A stretch of 23,097 nucleotides of DNA from Candidatus Thalassarchaeaceae archaeon (GCA_030745885.1 JASLNR010000013.1:1-23097), one strand, 5' to 3'; shown: positions 1 through 8,293, counted from the first letter of the stretch. Program-made: numbers and translations. The notes: a model not told the origin generated them from the sequence alone.

Positions 1-207
1 GTGAATTCCACCGTCATCATCGAGGGTCTACTGAGCGACCCCTGAATGACAAGTGCCATCATCATGGGTCTGCAGGCAGAACCCAGGATTACGCATACGT
101 CACAAAGCAACCGTGGTACTCAGGGGCATCATCTTCCCTACACTGAGTAACCCCTCAATGACAGAGGGGTGGCTCAGTGAACCCTCGATGATACGGGCAG
201 AGTTCAC
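1..207. repeat. Imperfect terminal inverted repeats (palindromic element, cut by window edge)
   Basis: Bases 1-35 match the reverse complement of 173-207 at 27 of 35 positions by hand alignment. The core shared by the two arms is ATCATCGAGGGT followed by ACTGAG. Inside lies a near direct repeat: 30-50 and 142-162 both read ACTGAG, two variable bases, ACCCCT, one variable base, AATGAC. A small hairpin at 65-85 (TGGGT-CTG / CAG-A-ACCCA) and a strong one at 141-179 sit between the arms. No convincing coding frame crosses the region; a short open frame from base 1 stops at 43-45. The pattern resembles a MITE-like or intergenic palindromic element. The left arm may continue before the window, so element length and target duplication cannot be judged. 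Confidence 0.6.
141..179. repeat. Strong stem-loop
   Basis: CACTGAG (141-147) pairs with CTCAGTG (173-179) and CCCCTC (151-156) pairs with GAGGGG (164-169). The two stems are separated by a symmetric 3-nt internal loop (TAA/TGG), with a 7-nt apical loop AATGACA. That makes 13 perfect pairs. It lies downstream of the cupin gene's stop codon (minus strand), so it could act as an RNA 3' structure, or simply be the core of the surrounding palindromic element. Confidence 0.65.
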
Positions 208-220
208 GCTAGGGACTAGA

Positions 221-673
221 TTACTCTGAATTTCGATCGTATGGCTCTATGTTCTGCCACTCAGAAGCGTCCGATCGGGAGACAACTGCGTGTACCCATT
301 CGGAATCGGAGCAGTTGAACACCTCGTGCGGCAGGCCTGGTTCGATGTAGAACATATCACCCGCACTGTGTACCACGGACTTCCTGCACCCCGGGCCATA
401 CTCGTGGCGGACGCTTCCCTGCATTAGGTAGACCATGACGTCGAAGCCGACGTGGATATGTGCTTTGGCGACCCCGCCGGGAGGTATGTATGCTCGATTC
501 ATCGATAGCCCGGTCGAAGGGGTGTTCTTACCAGAAAGACCAGGTGCGTACTGAATGTTGTTCCAACCCCTGACTTTCTCCAACTGCCTGAGGCTCCAGA
601 TCCCTCCCTCGTCGGTCACGTACTGGCTCAGGTCCGATTGCTCGCCCGTAAGAATTAGTTCCTCCTCGCTCAT
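221..673 (-). CDS. Small single-domain cupin protein
   Basis: The 150-residue product has one complete cupin fold and no other domain. Motif 1 is seen in PPGGVAKAHIHVGFDVMVYLMQG, with the HxH metal pair but Asp or Val where many cupins carry Glu. Motif 2 is GDMFYIEPGLPHEVFN, with the third His. Metal binding is therefore likely, but the substrate cannot be told; sugar, amino-acid and small-aromatic cupins all look alike at this level. The frame stays open to 898, but the added residues are Arg-rich, unlike a cupin, and overlap the next gene, so I chose the ATG at 673. An A/T-rich element about 31-40 bases upstream fits an archaeal TATA box. Terminal gene of its transcript; the palindromic element follows. 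Family confident, function unknown. Confidence 0.72.
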   Translation of the reverse strand: MSEEELILTGEQSDLSQYVTDEGGIWSLRQLEKVRGWNNIQYAPGLSGKNTPSTGLSMNRAYIPPGGVAKAHIHVGFDVMVYLMQGSVRHEYGPGCRKSVVHSAGDMFYIEPGLPHEVFNCSDSEWVHAVVSRSDASEWQNIEPYDRNSE

Positions 674-703
674 GCTATCGAAGGAACGAGGGCGGCAGTT
701 TGA

Positions 704-713
704 TTTGAAATAT
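704..713 (-). promoter_or_regulatory. Candidate TATA box for the cupin gene
   Basis: On the minus strand this reads ATATTTCAAA, the only strongly A/T-rich block in the 131-base gap between the cupin start (673) and the phosphatase stop (805). Its distance from the ATG (31-40 bases) would give a transcript with a very short leader. Assigned by position and composition only. Confidence 0.3.
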
Positions 714-804
714 CCCGACCTGAGTCTCACGGCCTCGGATAGTTGAATTGGAAGGAAGTTGCGGATAATCTCTCGTGAGTCCGAACGCACGAGGGTCTGG
801 GATC

Positions 805-1293
805 TCAGAGTTCCTTTGGCCGGAGGACTTCCTCCACCGTCCAACCGTCGGCTGAGGCGACGAGCATCACGGCCGCGGCCGTGGGCATGACGTGCCACTG
901 GCCGCTCAGGTGGTTGACGAGCATCTCAGAACCCGGGTTGTGGCCCAATATCATGGTGGTCCCCTCTTCGAGCATGTCCTGCAGCTCGAGCATGAGATCG
1001 TGCACCCCAGCATGGTAGATTCCCGGCCTGACCTCGGTTGTGACATCGCCAAATTGGCGTGACATTCCCTCGAGGGTCTCCCTAGTCCGCGTCGCGCTGC
1101 TGACGAGGATGAGTTCGGGGGCCCATCCTCGCTCGGCCAGCGCGTCGGCCATGCGAGGCGCGTCGCGCTGGCCTCGTCGGTTCAGAGGGCGGTCGTGATC
1201 CCGTAGTTCGGGGTGGTCCCAGCTGCTCTTCGCATGACGCATGACGATGAGTCTGCGAGCCGCCCCGCCATCGAGTCGTTCTGACCTGGGCAT
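805..1293 (-). CDS. SixA-like histidine phosphatase
   Basis: A 162-residue member of the histidine phosphatase (phosphoglycerate mutase-like) superfamily of the short SixA type. The catalytic RH motif is in LIVMRHAKSSW near the N-terminus, followed by the SixA-like run RPLNRRGQRDAPRMA. A second conserved block, VSSATRTRETLEG, supplies phosphate-pocket residues, and MILGHNPG carries the second catalytic His. Family members remove phosphate from phosphohistidine proteins or small phospho-compounds; the substrate here is unknown. The frame opens at 1359, but that start would run into the divergent aldehyde dehydrogenase promoter and start, so I prefer the ATG at 1293. It is divergent from that gene and upstream, on the same strand, of the cupin gene. 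Confidence 0.8.
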   Translation of the reverse strand: MPRSERLDGGAARRLIVMRHAKSSWDHPELRDHDRPLNRRGQRDAPRMADALAERGWAPELILVSSATRTRETLEGMSRQFGDVTTEVRPGIYHAGVHDLMLELQDMLEEGTTMILGHNPGSEMLVNHLSGQWHVMPTAAAVMLVASADGWTVEEVLRPKEL

Positions 1294-1361
1294 GGCAGGT
1301 GAGGAGAGCGGGTGCTCTTGAAGTGCATGAATCTCATAAGTCGGCTCACGGTGGGGCACTT

Positions 1362-2780
<1,419 letters not shown>

Positions 2781-2789
2781 GGCGTAAGA

Positions 2790-3374
2790 ATGGTCGGGCC
2801 TAGGCTACTAGTAATAACGGGGACCAGCGGAGTGGGCAAATCCACCCTAACTGCCAAGTTGGCATCTTCGCTTGGCTTCTGCAAGGTGGCGGCGACCGAC
2901 ACTATTCGAGAGGTGCTTCGCACCCAGTTCGACGTCAATCAGGAGCCTGCACTGCATCGCTCGTCCTTCGAGCCCGCTGGCAACGGCGCCATCGCGGACT
3001 GGCATGCCACGGTTGCGGTCCTATCGGAGGGGGTGGCGGCGATAATCGACAGGGCACTCGGGAAAGAGGGGGATCTCCTGCTGGAAGGCGTGCACTTCAT
3101 CCCCGGCCCCAAAGTAATGGAGTCTTGGAGGGCGGCGGGCGGCGCTGCTTGTGGGGTGGTTCTGAACGTGCCCGATGAAGGGAGTCACATGGAGATGATC
3201 CTGCGCCGTGAGCATCACAACGGAAGGGCAGCGTCCCACTACCTAGGCAACCTCGGCCGAATCCGAACCATCCAGGACGAGATGGTCAGGAACGCCGAGG
3301 CCTCTGGCTGGATAGTGATCGATGTGCCCGCAGACGAGGATCCGATAGGGCGAATTGAGGGCGGTCTCGTCTAA
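2790..3374 (+). CDS. 2-phosphoglycerate kinase-like P-loop kinase (COG2074 type)
   Basis: A 194-residue P-loop kinase. Walker A is GTSGVGKST (residues 11-19). The later blocks RREHHNGRAASHYLGN and a following Arg-rich IRTIQDEMV helix are the part that recalls archaeal 2-phosphoglycerate kinases, which phosphorylate 2-phosphoglycerate to 2,3-bisphosphoglycerate, the precursor of cyclic 2,3-diphosphoglycerate in methanogens. Those enzymes usually carry an N-terminal ATP-cone-like extension. Here the protein begins directly at the P-loop, so it is the kinase domain alone. It lies 9 bases after the aldehyde dehydrogenase and is probably co-transcribed. Its stop codon overlaps that of the convergent hydratase gene (shared CTAA, 3371-3374). 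Kinase fold certain; substrate inferred. Confidence 0.75.
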   Translation: MVGPRLLVITGTSGVGKSTLTAKLASSLGFCKVAATDTIREVLRTQFDVNQEPALHRSSFEPAGNGAIADWHATVAVLSEGVAAIIDRALGKEGDLLLEGVHFIPGPKVMESWRAAGGAACGVVLNVPDEGSHMEMILRREHHNGRAASHYLGNLGRIRTIQDEMVRNAEASGWIVIDVPADEDPIGRIEGGLV

Positions 3375-4207
3375 CGACCGACCCACTCGGCCTCGGAGCG
3401 CTCGAGGAAGGCGCTCACCCCGACCTCCTTGTCTTCTGTGTCGAACAGCGCCACGAACTCCGAGCGCTCCATCAGGACTCCCTCGGTGAACGGCAAGTCC
3501 AGAGCGGCGCGCACTGCTCGCTTGGCCACCCTGATGGTGTATGGTGACTTCTTCGCCATTGACTCGGCAATCGCCATCGTGGCAGTCTCGAGGTCCTCCG
3601 TGCCAACCACCTTGTTGACGAGTCCGATGGCAAGTGCTTCCTGGGCCGAAACCATGTCCCCGGTGAGCACCATCTCCATCGCCTTGCCGTAGCCAACCAG
3701 ACGGCATAGCCTCTGGGTCCCGCCCCCACCCGGGATGAGTCCGAGATTGATTTCGGGCTGTCCGAAGGTCGCCCTCTCTGAGGCGATCCTGATGTCGCAC
3801 GATAGAGCAAGCTCGGTTCCGCCACCAAGAGCGAAGCCATCGACCATAGCTATGGTCGGTTTGGAGAGGTTCCATATCGCCTCCCATGCGTTGTCCTCGA
3901 AGAACGGTCGCACGTCGTCCGAGGTCTTGCCAACGAACTCCGAGATGTCGGCCCCCGCGGCGAATGCAACCGGCTTCTGGCGCTTCCCCTCGGGTGGATC
4001 AGGTGGTGGTGCGCCTCGGACGACCACGCAGCGCACGTCGTCATCGGCCTCGACGCGCACGCACTGAGCATTGATTTCCTGATGGGACTGCAAATTGAGG
4101 GCGTTGAGCTTCTCCGGGCGGTTCAGGGTCCATACCGAGACCGAGCCACCAGCAGGGCTCGACCCCTCTATGGGGACGTCTTCGACGAGGAGAGCATCAT
4201 CTCCCAT
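3371..4207 (-). CDS. Enoyl-CoA hydratase/isomerase (crotonase) family protein
   Basis: A 278-residue crotonase-fold enzyme of normal length. The oxyanion-hole regions are AFAAGADISEF and VDGFALGGGTELALSCDIRIA. Both acid/base glutamates of true hydratases are visible, one in GGGTELA and one in FGQPEINLGLIPGGGGTQRL, so it should hydrate 2-enoyl-CoA to 3-hydroxyacyl-CoA in beta-oxidation or a related route. A short Pro-rich insertion (APPPDPPEGKRQKP, around residues 66-79) before the AGAD motif is unusual for the family. It is the last gene of a minus-strand run, 41 bases after the membrane-protein gene, with its own possible TATA-like element upstream. No Shine-Dalgarno precedes the ATG. Confidence 0.88.
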   Translation of the reverse strand: MGDDALLVEDVPIEGSSPAGGSVSVWTLNRPEKLNALNLQSHQEINAQCVRVEADDDVRCVVVRGAPPPDPPEGKRQKPVAFAAGADISEFVGKTSDDVRPFFEDNAWEAIWNLSKPTIAMVDGFALGGGTELALSCDIRIASERATFGQPEINLGLIPGGGGTQRLCRLVGYGKAMEMVLTGDMVSAQEALAIGLVNKVVGTEDLETATMAIAESMAKKSPYTIRVAKRAVRAALDLPFTEGVLMERSEFVALFDTEDKEVGVSAFLERSEAEWVGR

Positions 4208-4230
4208 GCGGTGGCGAGCATCGCCTTTCG

Positions 4231-4244
4231 CTTCAACATATCAC
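4231..4244 (-). promoter_or_regulatory. Candidate TATA-like element for the enoyl-CoA hydratase gene
   Basis: On the minus strand this reads GTGATATGTTGAAG, centred about 30 bases before the hydratase ATG at 4207. That is the distance expected for a leaderless or near-leaderless archaeal transcript. It is the only A/T-rich stretch in the 41-base gap. Confidence 0.25.
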
Positions 4245-4248
4245 AGGG

Positions 4249-5127
4249 CTACTCGCCCGGACGGACCGGTGGGGGTAGGCTGGGAGGGGGGGGGAGGGGG
4301 GGAGATTCGGTAGAGGGCATCGGGAGGGGGGTCTCGGGCAACTTAGGTTCGGGAGTTAGTCCAGAACGACCTTGGACATCCAGGGACACCCGGACCTTGA
4401 CGACCCTGTTGTCATCTATCCTGACATAGGAGACCCCCTGGGGGATGGTCGGATCGGGATTCTCGGGCTCCGTGAGCACCGTGAGGCCGTGGTCGGGGTT
4501 CTTCAGCAAGGCAGAGATGTCCTCGCCATCCTCGATTGCGGTCCACTTGCTGACCTCCGAGGCGACGCGCTTGGCGAGCTCGATTCGGCGTTCACGATGA
4601 ATCCTATCCCTAACCACACCCATCTTGGAACGCTTCTGCATGAGATAGGCATCGACCTCGGATTCCATCTGGGACTCCGGGTCCGAGGTGGCGATGTACA
4701 CCTTGGCCAGCCCGGTCACGCTGTCACCTAGTTGGAGGCTGTCCCCCCCCAGCTCGGCGGTCGCTGCGGTAGTGGGCATCGGGATCGACGGAGGCAGAGG
4801 GGGTGCCTGCATGGGTTCGGTCGCCTGCCTGCCCCTGCTTCTGCGAATCTTTCCCTCCCTGCGCTGGGCCGCACCCTCCTCCGCGAGTACGGGCGGCGGT
4901 AGTTCGATGGCCCCGACCGTTTCGACCTGAGGGGCCTTTCCCGCTCCGAGGGCATCTGGCATCGGGACGGGCTGCCCGCCCGTGAATAGCAGCAGGGAGA
5001 CTAGGAGTAGGATGACGACGGCGCCAGCGATTTGCACCAGCAGGCCCTCGCTGGCGATGAAGACGTAGTAGATTGGGATGGCGGCGATGATCAACAAGAT
5101 CAGCAGGGGACGGGGGGTCGAGGCCAT
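4249..5127 (-). CDS. Uncharacterised two-helix membrane protein with Pro-rich tail
   Basis: I do not recognise a family. The 292-residue product starts with two hydrophobic helices (about residues 8-23 and 28-48), then a low-complexity Pro/Ala/Arg linker. A charged helical stretch follows (MESEVDAYLMQKRSKMGVV, then RDRIHRERRIELAKRVASEV), then a small mixed domain ending in VSYVRIDDNRVVKVRVSLDV, and a tail of Pro, Ser and Leu including PPPP runs. The long part is probably cytoplasmic. Start choice: the ATG at 5127 follows a good Shine-Dalgarno (GGAGTGAT, 6 bases away). An upstream ATG at 5163, overlapping the RdgB stop as ATGA, would add 12 residues and is possible. It sits between rdgB and an enoyl-CoA hydratase gene. 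The tail is encoded by long G/C homopolymers that are prone to sequencing error. Confidence 0.7.
   Translation of the reverse strand: MASTPRPLLILLIIAAIPIYYVFIASEGLLVQIAGAVVILLLVSLLLFTGGQPVPMPDALGAGKAPQVETVGAIELPPPVLAEEGAAQRREGKIRRSRGRQATEPMQAPPLPPSIPMPTTAATAELGGDSLQLGDSVTGLAKVYIATSDPESQMESEVDAYLMQKRSKMGVVRDRIHRERRIELAKRVASEVSKWTAIEDGEDISALLKNPDHGLTVLTEPENPDPTIPQGVSYVRIDDNRVVKVRVSLDVQGRSGLTPEPKLPETPLPMPSTESPPLPPPPSLPPPVRPGE
4271..4302 (+). other. Potential G-quadruplex-forming G-runs
   Basis: On the plus strand there are four G-runs (5, 3, 9 and 7 bases) separated by 6, 1 and 1 bases, fitting the G3+N1-7 pattern. They are the complement of the CCC/CCT proline codons at the end of the membrane-protein gene, so codon use for a polyproline tail may explain them entirely. 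Confidence 0.5.
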
Positions 5128-5159
5128 GCTACCATCACTCCACGAAAGAGCGCGTCTAT

Positions 5160-5753
5160 TCACTTTGACGGGGGTTTGAGGAGTTCAGACAGCCCCTTCA
5201 AGGCCCGTCCGCGATGCGATAGTGAAGATTTCTCCTCGGCCGACATCTGTCCGAAAGTGCGCCCGTCACCCTCTTCAGGGACGAAAATCGGGTCGTATCC
5301 GAAGCCGCCCTCCCCCCTCCTCTCTTCGGCGATGCCCCCCCTACAGACACCGGACGCGCGCAGAGTCCTATCACCGAGATCGATGATGGCGGCTGCACGA
5401 TATTCGGCTCCGCGGTCATCGCTCCCATCGAGCAGGCTCAGTACGCCGTCCAGGCCGATCGAGCGCTCGACGTACGAGGAATACGCCCCGGGAAAGCCCT
5501 CGAGTTCATCGATGAAGAGCCCAGAGTCCTCGACTAGGATGGCCGAGTCAGCGAGTGGGGTGCCAATGACCATCGAGCGAGCCTGCTCGATCTTGGCCAG
5601 GGTTACTACCTCAAGCCCGTCTGCCTGAGGTTCCACGAACTCGGGGGACTCTCCGTCCACAACGAGTGCTTTCACATTGTGGCCGAGGGGCTCGAACAGG
5701 GCTGCCGCTTCGGCGACTTTGTGCTCGTTCCCGGTCGCGAACAGGATTTCCAT
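5160..5753 (-). CDS. rdgB: XTP/dITP diphosphatase (RdgB/HAM1 family)
   Basis: A 197-residue, full-length HAM1/RdgB enzyme, which hydrolyses non-canonical purine nucleotides (dITP, ITP, XTP) to the monophosphate and keeps them out of DNA and RNA. Diagnostic blocks are all present: ATGNEHKV at the N-terminus, VEDSGLFIDELEGFPGAYSS in the middle, GEGGFGYDPIFVPEEGDGRTF, and SHRGRALKGL at the end. The gene starts 8 bases after the stop of bud32 and its TGA overlaps an alternative ATG of the following membrane-protein gene, so the three are very likely one transcript. Bud32 next to RdgB is an arrangement I know from other archaea. Confidence 0.95.
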   Translation of the reverse strand: MEILFATGNEHKVAEAAALFEPLGHNVKALVVDGESPEFVEPQADGLEVVTLAKIEQARSMVIGTPLADSAILVEDSGLFIDELEGFPGAYSSYVERSIGLDGVLSLLDGSDDRGAEYRAAAIIDLGDRTLRASGVCRGGIAEERRGEGGFGYDPIFVPEEGDGRTFGQMSAEEKSSLSHRGRALKGLSELLKPPSK

Positions 5754-5761
5754 TCAACTAC

Positions 5762-6427
5762 CTACCCGTGGTATCTCACTCTACCCGTGATCTTCTGGAA
5801 GCGCTCAATCACACGGCTGGCGGACTCAATCCCGGACGGCGAGCTGTCACCATCGAGGTAGCCACGCACGACAGCATCGACGGCACCTCCGAGGACCGAG
5901 TGACTGGCTGTCAGGCACTCTTTAATGACCTGGAGATCCAGTCCGAGGTGCTCGAGCTCGGGCGATTGCCTCGCTAGGCCGAAGTCGATGAGGTGCAACT
6001 GCCCTTCCTCAGAGACGATGGCATTGTGAGTCGTAAGGTCGCCGTGTGAGAACCCAGCCTCATGCAGAGTCCTGATCAAGTTGCCTAGACGCTCGAGGCT
6101 GCCGATATCCGAAGACCCGTCCTTCAGGGATTCATACAGCGGTCGTCCTTCAATCCTGGACATTAGGATCCAGGCTTCCTCCTGATCGAGGTCAAACAAC
6201 GACGGCGCGGGAAATCCGAGGTCATGCAGCCTGCCAAGAATTCGCGCCTCGGACGTTAGTCTCTGGCGCGTTAACCTCCGATCCAACTCAGGGTGCCTGT
6301 AACGCCGGGCTCGTCTGGTCTTCAGCACTGCTGGCTTGCCCAGCCACGAGCCCGCAGTTACCGTTGCCTCGGCCCCCTCGTGCAGAACCCCCTGGGGGAT
6401 CCACATGGGAATCGCCTCGATTGCCAT
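5762..6427 (-). CDS. bud32: Kae1-associated kinase/ATPase Bud32 (KEOPS subunit)
   Basis: A 221-residue minimal protein kinase fold. The N-lobe has AVLKTRRARRYRHPELDRRL, typical of Bud32 with its Lys and basic RxYRxPxLD run. The C-lobe has the catalytic HGDLTTHN and the metal-binding IDFGLA. The C-terminus ends in the conserved basic GRVRYHG. In archaea Bud32 acts in the KEOPS complex with Kae1, Cgi121 and Pcc1, which makes the t6A base at position 37 of ANN-decoding tRNAs. Here Bud32 is a separate protein, not fused to Kae1, and no other KEOPS subunit is in the window. It is the first gene of the minus-strand run bud32-rdgB-membrane protein-hydratase and is divergent from the 3-hydroxyanthranilate dioxygenase gene across about 200 bases. 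An internal Met at residue 8 is an alternative start. Confidence 0.95.
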   Translation of the reverse strand: MAIEAIPMWIPQGVLHEGAEATVTAGSWLGKPAVLKTRRARRYRHPELDRRLTRQRLTSEARILGRLHDLGFPAPSLFDLDQEEAWILMSRIEGRPLYESLKDGSSDIGSLERLGNLIRTLHEAGFSHGDLTTHNAIVSEEGQLHLIDFGLARQSPELEHLGLDLQVIKECLTASHSVLGGAVDAVVRGYLDGDSSPSGIESASRVIERFQKITGRVRYHG

Positions 6428-6580
6428 GCAACCCCGAGGCTAGGTGACTTGAAAGCGATTGCACATTACTACTGCTCAGTCGGCATGTTCACCGGAACGC
6501 CCGCGGGTTTCCAGGCACGTGTTCCGCGAAAGAGCGATTCCGTGCATGGCCTCGGCTGTTCCCATTGAGCAATGATTGGA

Positions 6581-6617
6581 AATAGTAGAGTGCTCACGTA
6601 ATGTTGACTCAGGAGGG
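6581..6617 (+). promoter_or_regulatory. Candidate promoter and ribosome-binding site for the dioxygenase gene
   Basis: A TATA-like GAAATAGTA at about 6581-6589 lies upstream of AGGAGGG (6611-6617), a strong Shine-Dalgarno 8 bases before the TTG at 6626. The ATG at 6618 is out of frame and too close to the Shine-Dalgarno, so the site decides in favour of the TTG start. The remaining divergent gap (6428-6580) shows no obvious operator. Confidence 0.45.
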
Positions 6618-6625
6618 ATGGAGGC

Positions 6626-7213
6626 TTGTCCGAGACCGTCACAGATACTGTGCTCTCGCCGATCAACATCAAGCAGTGGTGCGAAGAACACGCTGACGAG
6701 TTCAAGCCTCCTGTGAGCAACAAGTACCTCTATCTTGGCAATGACTTTTTCGTTATGGTCATTGGCGGGCCCAACGCCCGCAACGACTTCCACAAGACCA
6801 AGTCTGAGGAGTACTTCTACCAGTTCAAGGGCGACATCTGCGTCCAGACTATCGAGGAGGGGGGGATAGTCAACCATATTATTCGGGAGGGTGAGACATT
6901 CTTCATCCCACCCAACGTGCCACATGCGCCCCAGCGTCCTCCTGACACTATCGGTATCGTCGTGGAGCGGAATCGTCATGCCGGCGAAACCGAGCACCAG
7001 CAGTTCTACTGCCCCAACTGCCACCAGTTGGCCTGGGACGAGGAGTTTGACTGCAATGACATCGTCGACCACTTCAGCGAGTCCATGGAAGCATTCTGGG
7101 CTGATGAGGAACGGGCTACCTGTCGCGACTGCAATACCCGCATCATGAAGCCTGCACCCGTTGCTAGGATAGAAGCGGAGCCCGAGGTCCTGATAATCCG
7201 TCAGGGAGGCTAA
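6626..7213 (+). CDS. nbaC: 3-hydroxyanthranilate 3,4-dioxygenase
   Basis: A 195-residue cupin-type extradiol dioxygenase that opens the ring of 3-hydroxyanthranilate with O2 to give 2-amino-3-carboxymuconate semialdehyde. The active-site Fe ligands match the family: His56 and Glu62 in FHKTKSEEYFYQ, and His100 in PPNVPHAPQRP, with substrate-binding Arg52 and Arg104. Like bacterial and fungal forms it has the extra rubredoxin-like site: Cys129/Cys132 (YCPNC) and Cys166/Cys169 (CRDC). The animal form lacks these. Length matches the bacterial enzymes. It starts at TTG after a strong Shine-Dalgarno and is followed after 17 bases by the next enzyme of the same pathway. One hand-counted stretch (6781-6840) is 30 of 60 G+C, lower than the flanking genes. 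Confidence 0.95.
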   Translation: MSETVTDTVLSPINIKQWCEEHADEFKPPVSNKYLYLGNDFFVMVIGGPNARNDFHKTKSEEYFYQFKGDICVQTIEEGGIVNHIIREGETFFIPPNVPHAPQRPPDTIGIVVERNRHAGETEHQQFYCPNCHQLAWDEEFDCNDIVDHFSESMEAFWADEERATCRDCNTRIMKPAPVARIEAEPEVLIIRQGG

Positions 7214-7230
7214 TCCAGGGGTCACCGCGC

Positions 7231-8274
7231 ATGCTAAAGATCGACATGCACACCCACATTATTCCTCGCGACTGGCCCGACCTGAACGAACGATATGGGT
7301 ACGGGGAGTGGATCCAGCTACGGCACCTTGAGCCGGGCAAGGCCGAGATGCATTCAGGAGGAACGATCTTTCGTGTCATAGAGAAGAACTGCTGGGATGC
7401 GCGGGCCCGCCTGCAGGACATGGATAAGACAGGGGTCGACGTGCAGGTCATCTGTACGATTCCCGTCCTCTTCTCCTATTGGGCAGAGCCCAAGGACACG
7501 CTTGATTTCTCGCAGATACTCAATGACGACATCGCCCGGACCGTGAATGAACATCCGGGTCGCTTCATCGGCCTTGGTACAGTTCCCATGCAGGACACGG
7601 ACATGGCCATTGGGGAACTAAAACGCTGCGTGAAGGAACTGGGCTTTCCCGGCATCCAGATTGGATCCAACATCAACGAACGCAACCTAGACGACGACGT
7701 CTTCTACCCGATCTTCGAAGCTGCGCAGGACCTCGATGCCTGCGTCTTCGTACATCCCTGGAAGATGCTCGGACAGAACCGGACGAGGGATCACTGGCTG
7801 ACTTGGTTGGTGGGCATGCCTGCAGAAACGGCCCTTGCCATCTGCTCGCTGGCCATGGGTGGCGTTCTCGAGCGGCTTCCGAATCTACGAGTAAGCTTCG
7901 CCCATGGCGGAGGCAGCTTCCCCCTGACCGTCGATAGAATCGTTCACGGCTTCCGGGCCCGCCCCGACCTGTGCCAGACCAGGACGAAGGCATCTCCAAG
8001 CGAGATGCTCGAGCGCATCTATGTTGATTCAGCCCTCCATGGCGAGGAGTCGCTTCGATATGTAATCAGTCGCTTCGGTGCCAATCGCGTCTACTTGGGT
8101 TCCGACTACCCCTTCCCGCTGGGGGAGACACCTCCGGGCTCCATAATCGAGGGCATGGATGATTTCGACCAGGCCACGCAGCAGAGTCTTCTCTCCGGAA
8201 CCGCCCTTGAGTTCTTGGGAATGTCCGAAGCAGACCTGGTGAGCTCTTCACCCAAGAAGGCGCCCAAAGCATGA
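7231..8274 (+). CDS. nbaD: 2-amino-3-carboxymuconate-6-semialdehyde decarboxylase (ACMSD)
   Basis: A 347-residue TIM-barrel metal-dependent decarboxylase of the amidohydrolase superfamily. It removes CO2 from the product of the preceding dioxygenase to give 2-aminomuconate semialdehyde, diverting it from quinolinate and NAD synthesis. Zinc ligands are His7 and His9 in KIDMHTHIIP, His175 in VHPWKM, His225 in FAHGGGSFP (the position of the catalytic His) and Asp292 in LGSDYPFPLGE. These positions line up almost one-to-one with the Pseudomonas enzyme. The Trp/Arg block DHWLTWLVGMPAETA is also typical. Length matches the family. The gene lies 17 bases behind the dioxygenase gene with a weak AGGGG ribosome site and converges on the PAP2 gene 19 bases later. 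Confidence 0.95.
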   Translation: MLKIDMHTHIIPRDWPDLNERYGYGEWIQLRHLEPGKAEMHSGGTIFRVIEKNCWDARARLQDMDKTGVDVQVICTIPVLFSYWAEPKDTLDFSQILNDDIARTVNEHPGRFIGLGTVPMQDTDMAIGELKRCVKELGFPGIQIGSNINERNLDDDVFYPIFEAAQDLDACVFVHPWKMLGQNRTRDHWLTWLVGMPAETALAICSLAMGGVLERLPNLRVSFAHGGGSFPLTVDRIVHGFRARPDLCQTRTKASPSEMLERIYVDSALHGEESLRYVISRFGANRVYLGSDYPFPLGETPPGSIIEGMDDFDQATQQSLLSGTALEFLGMSEADLVSSSPKKAPKA

Positions 8275-8293
8275 CGTTGCAGGATAGCAGGGG

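Noticed and set aside
1..207. CRISPR array
   Set aside because: The repeat units are few, of unequal spacing and partly inverted, unlike regular direct repeats with spacers, and no cas gene is nearby.
674..898. N-terminal extension of the cupin protein
   Set aside because: The residues from this part are Arg-rich, overlap the next gene and resemble nothing in cupins. A TATA-like element inside it also argues for the start at 673.
6476..7225. 249-codon minus-strand frame overlapping the dioxygenase gene
   Set aside because: The plus-strand product carries all dioxygenase ligands. The minus frame is Val/Leu-rich shadow sequence with no recognisable motif.
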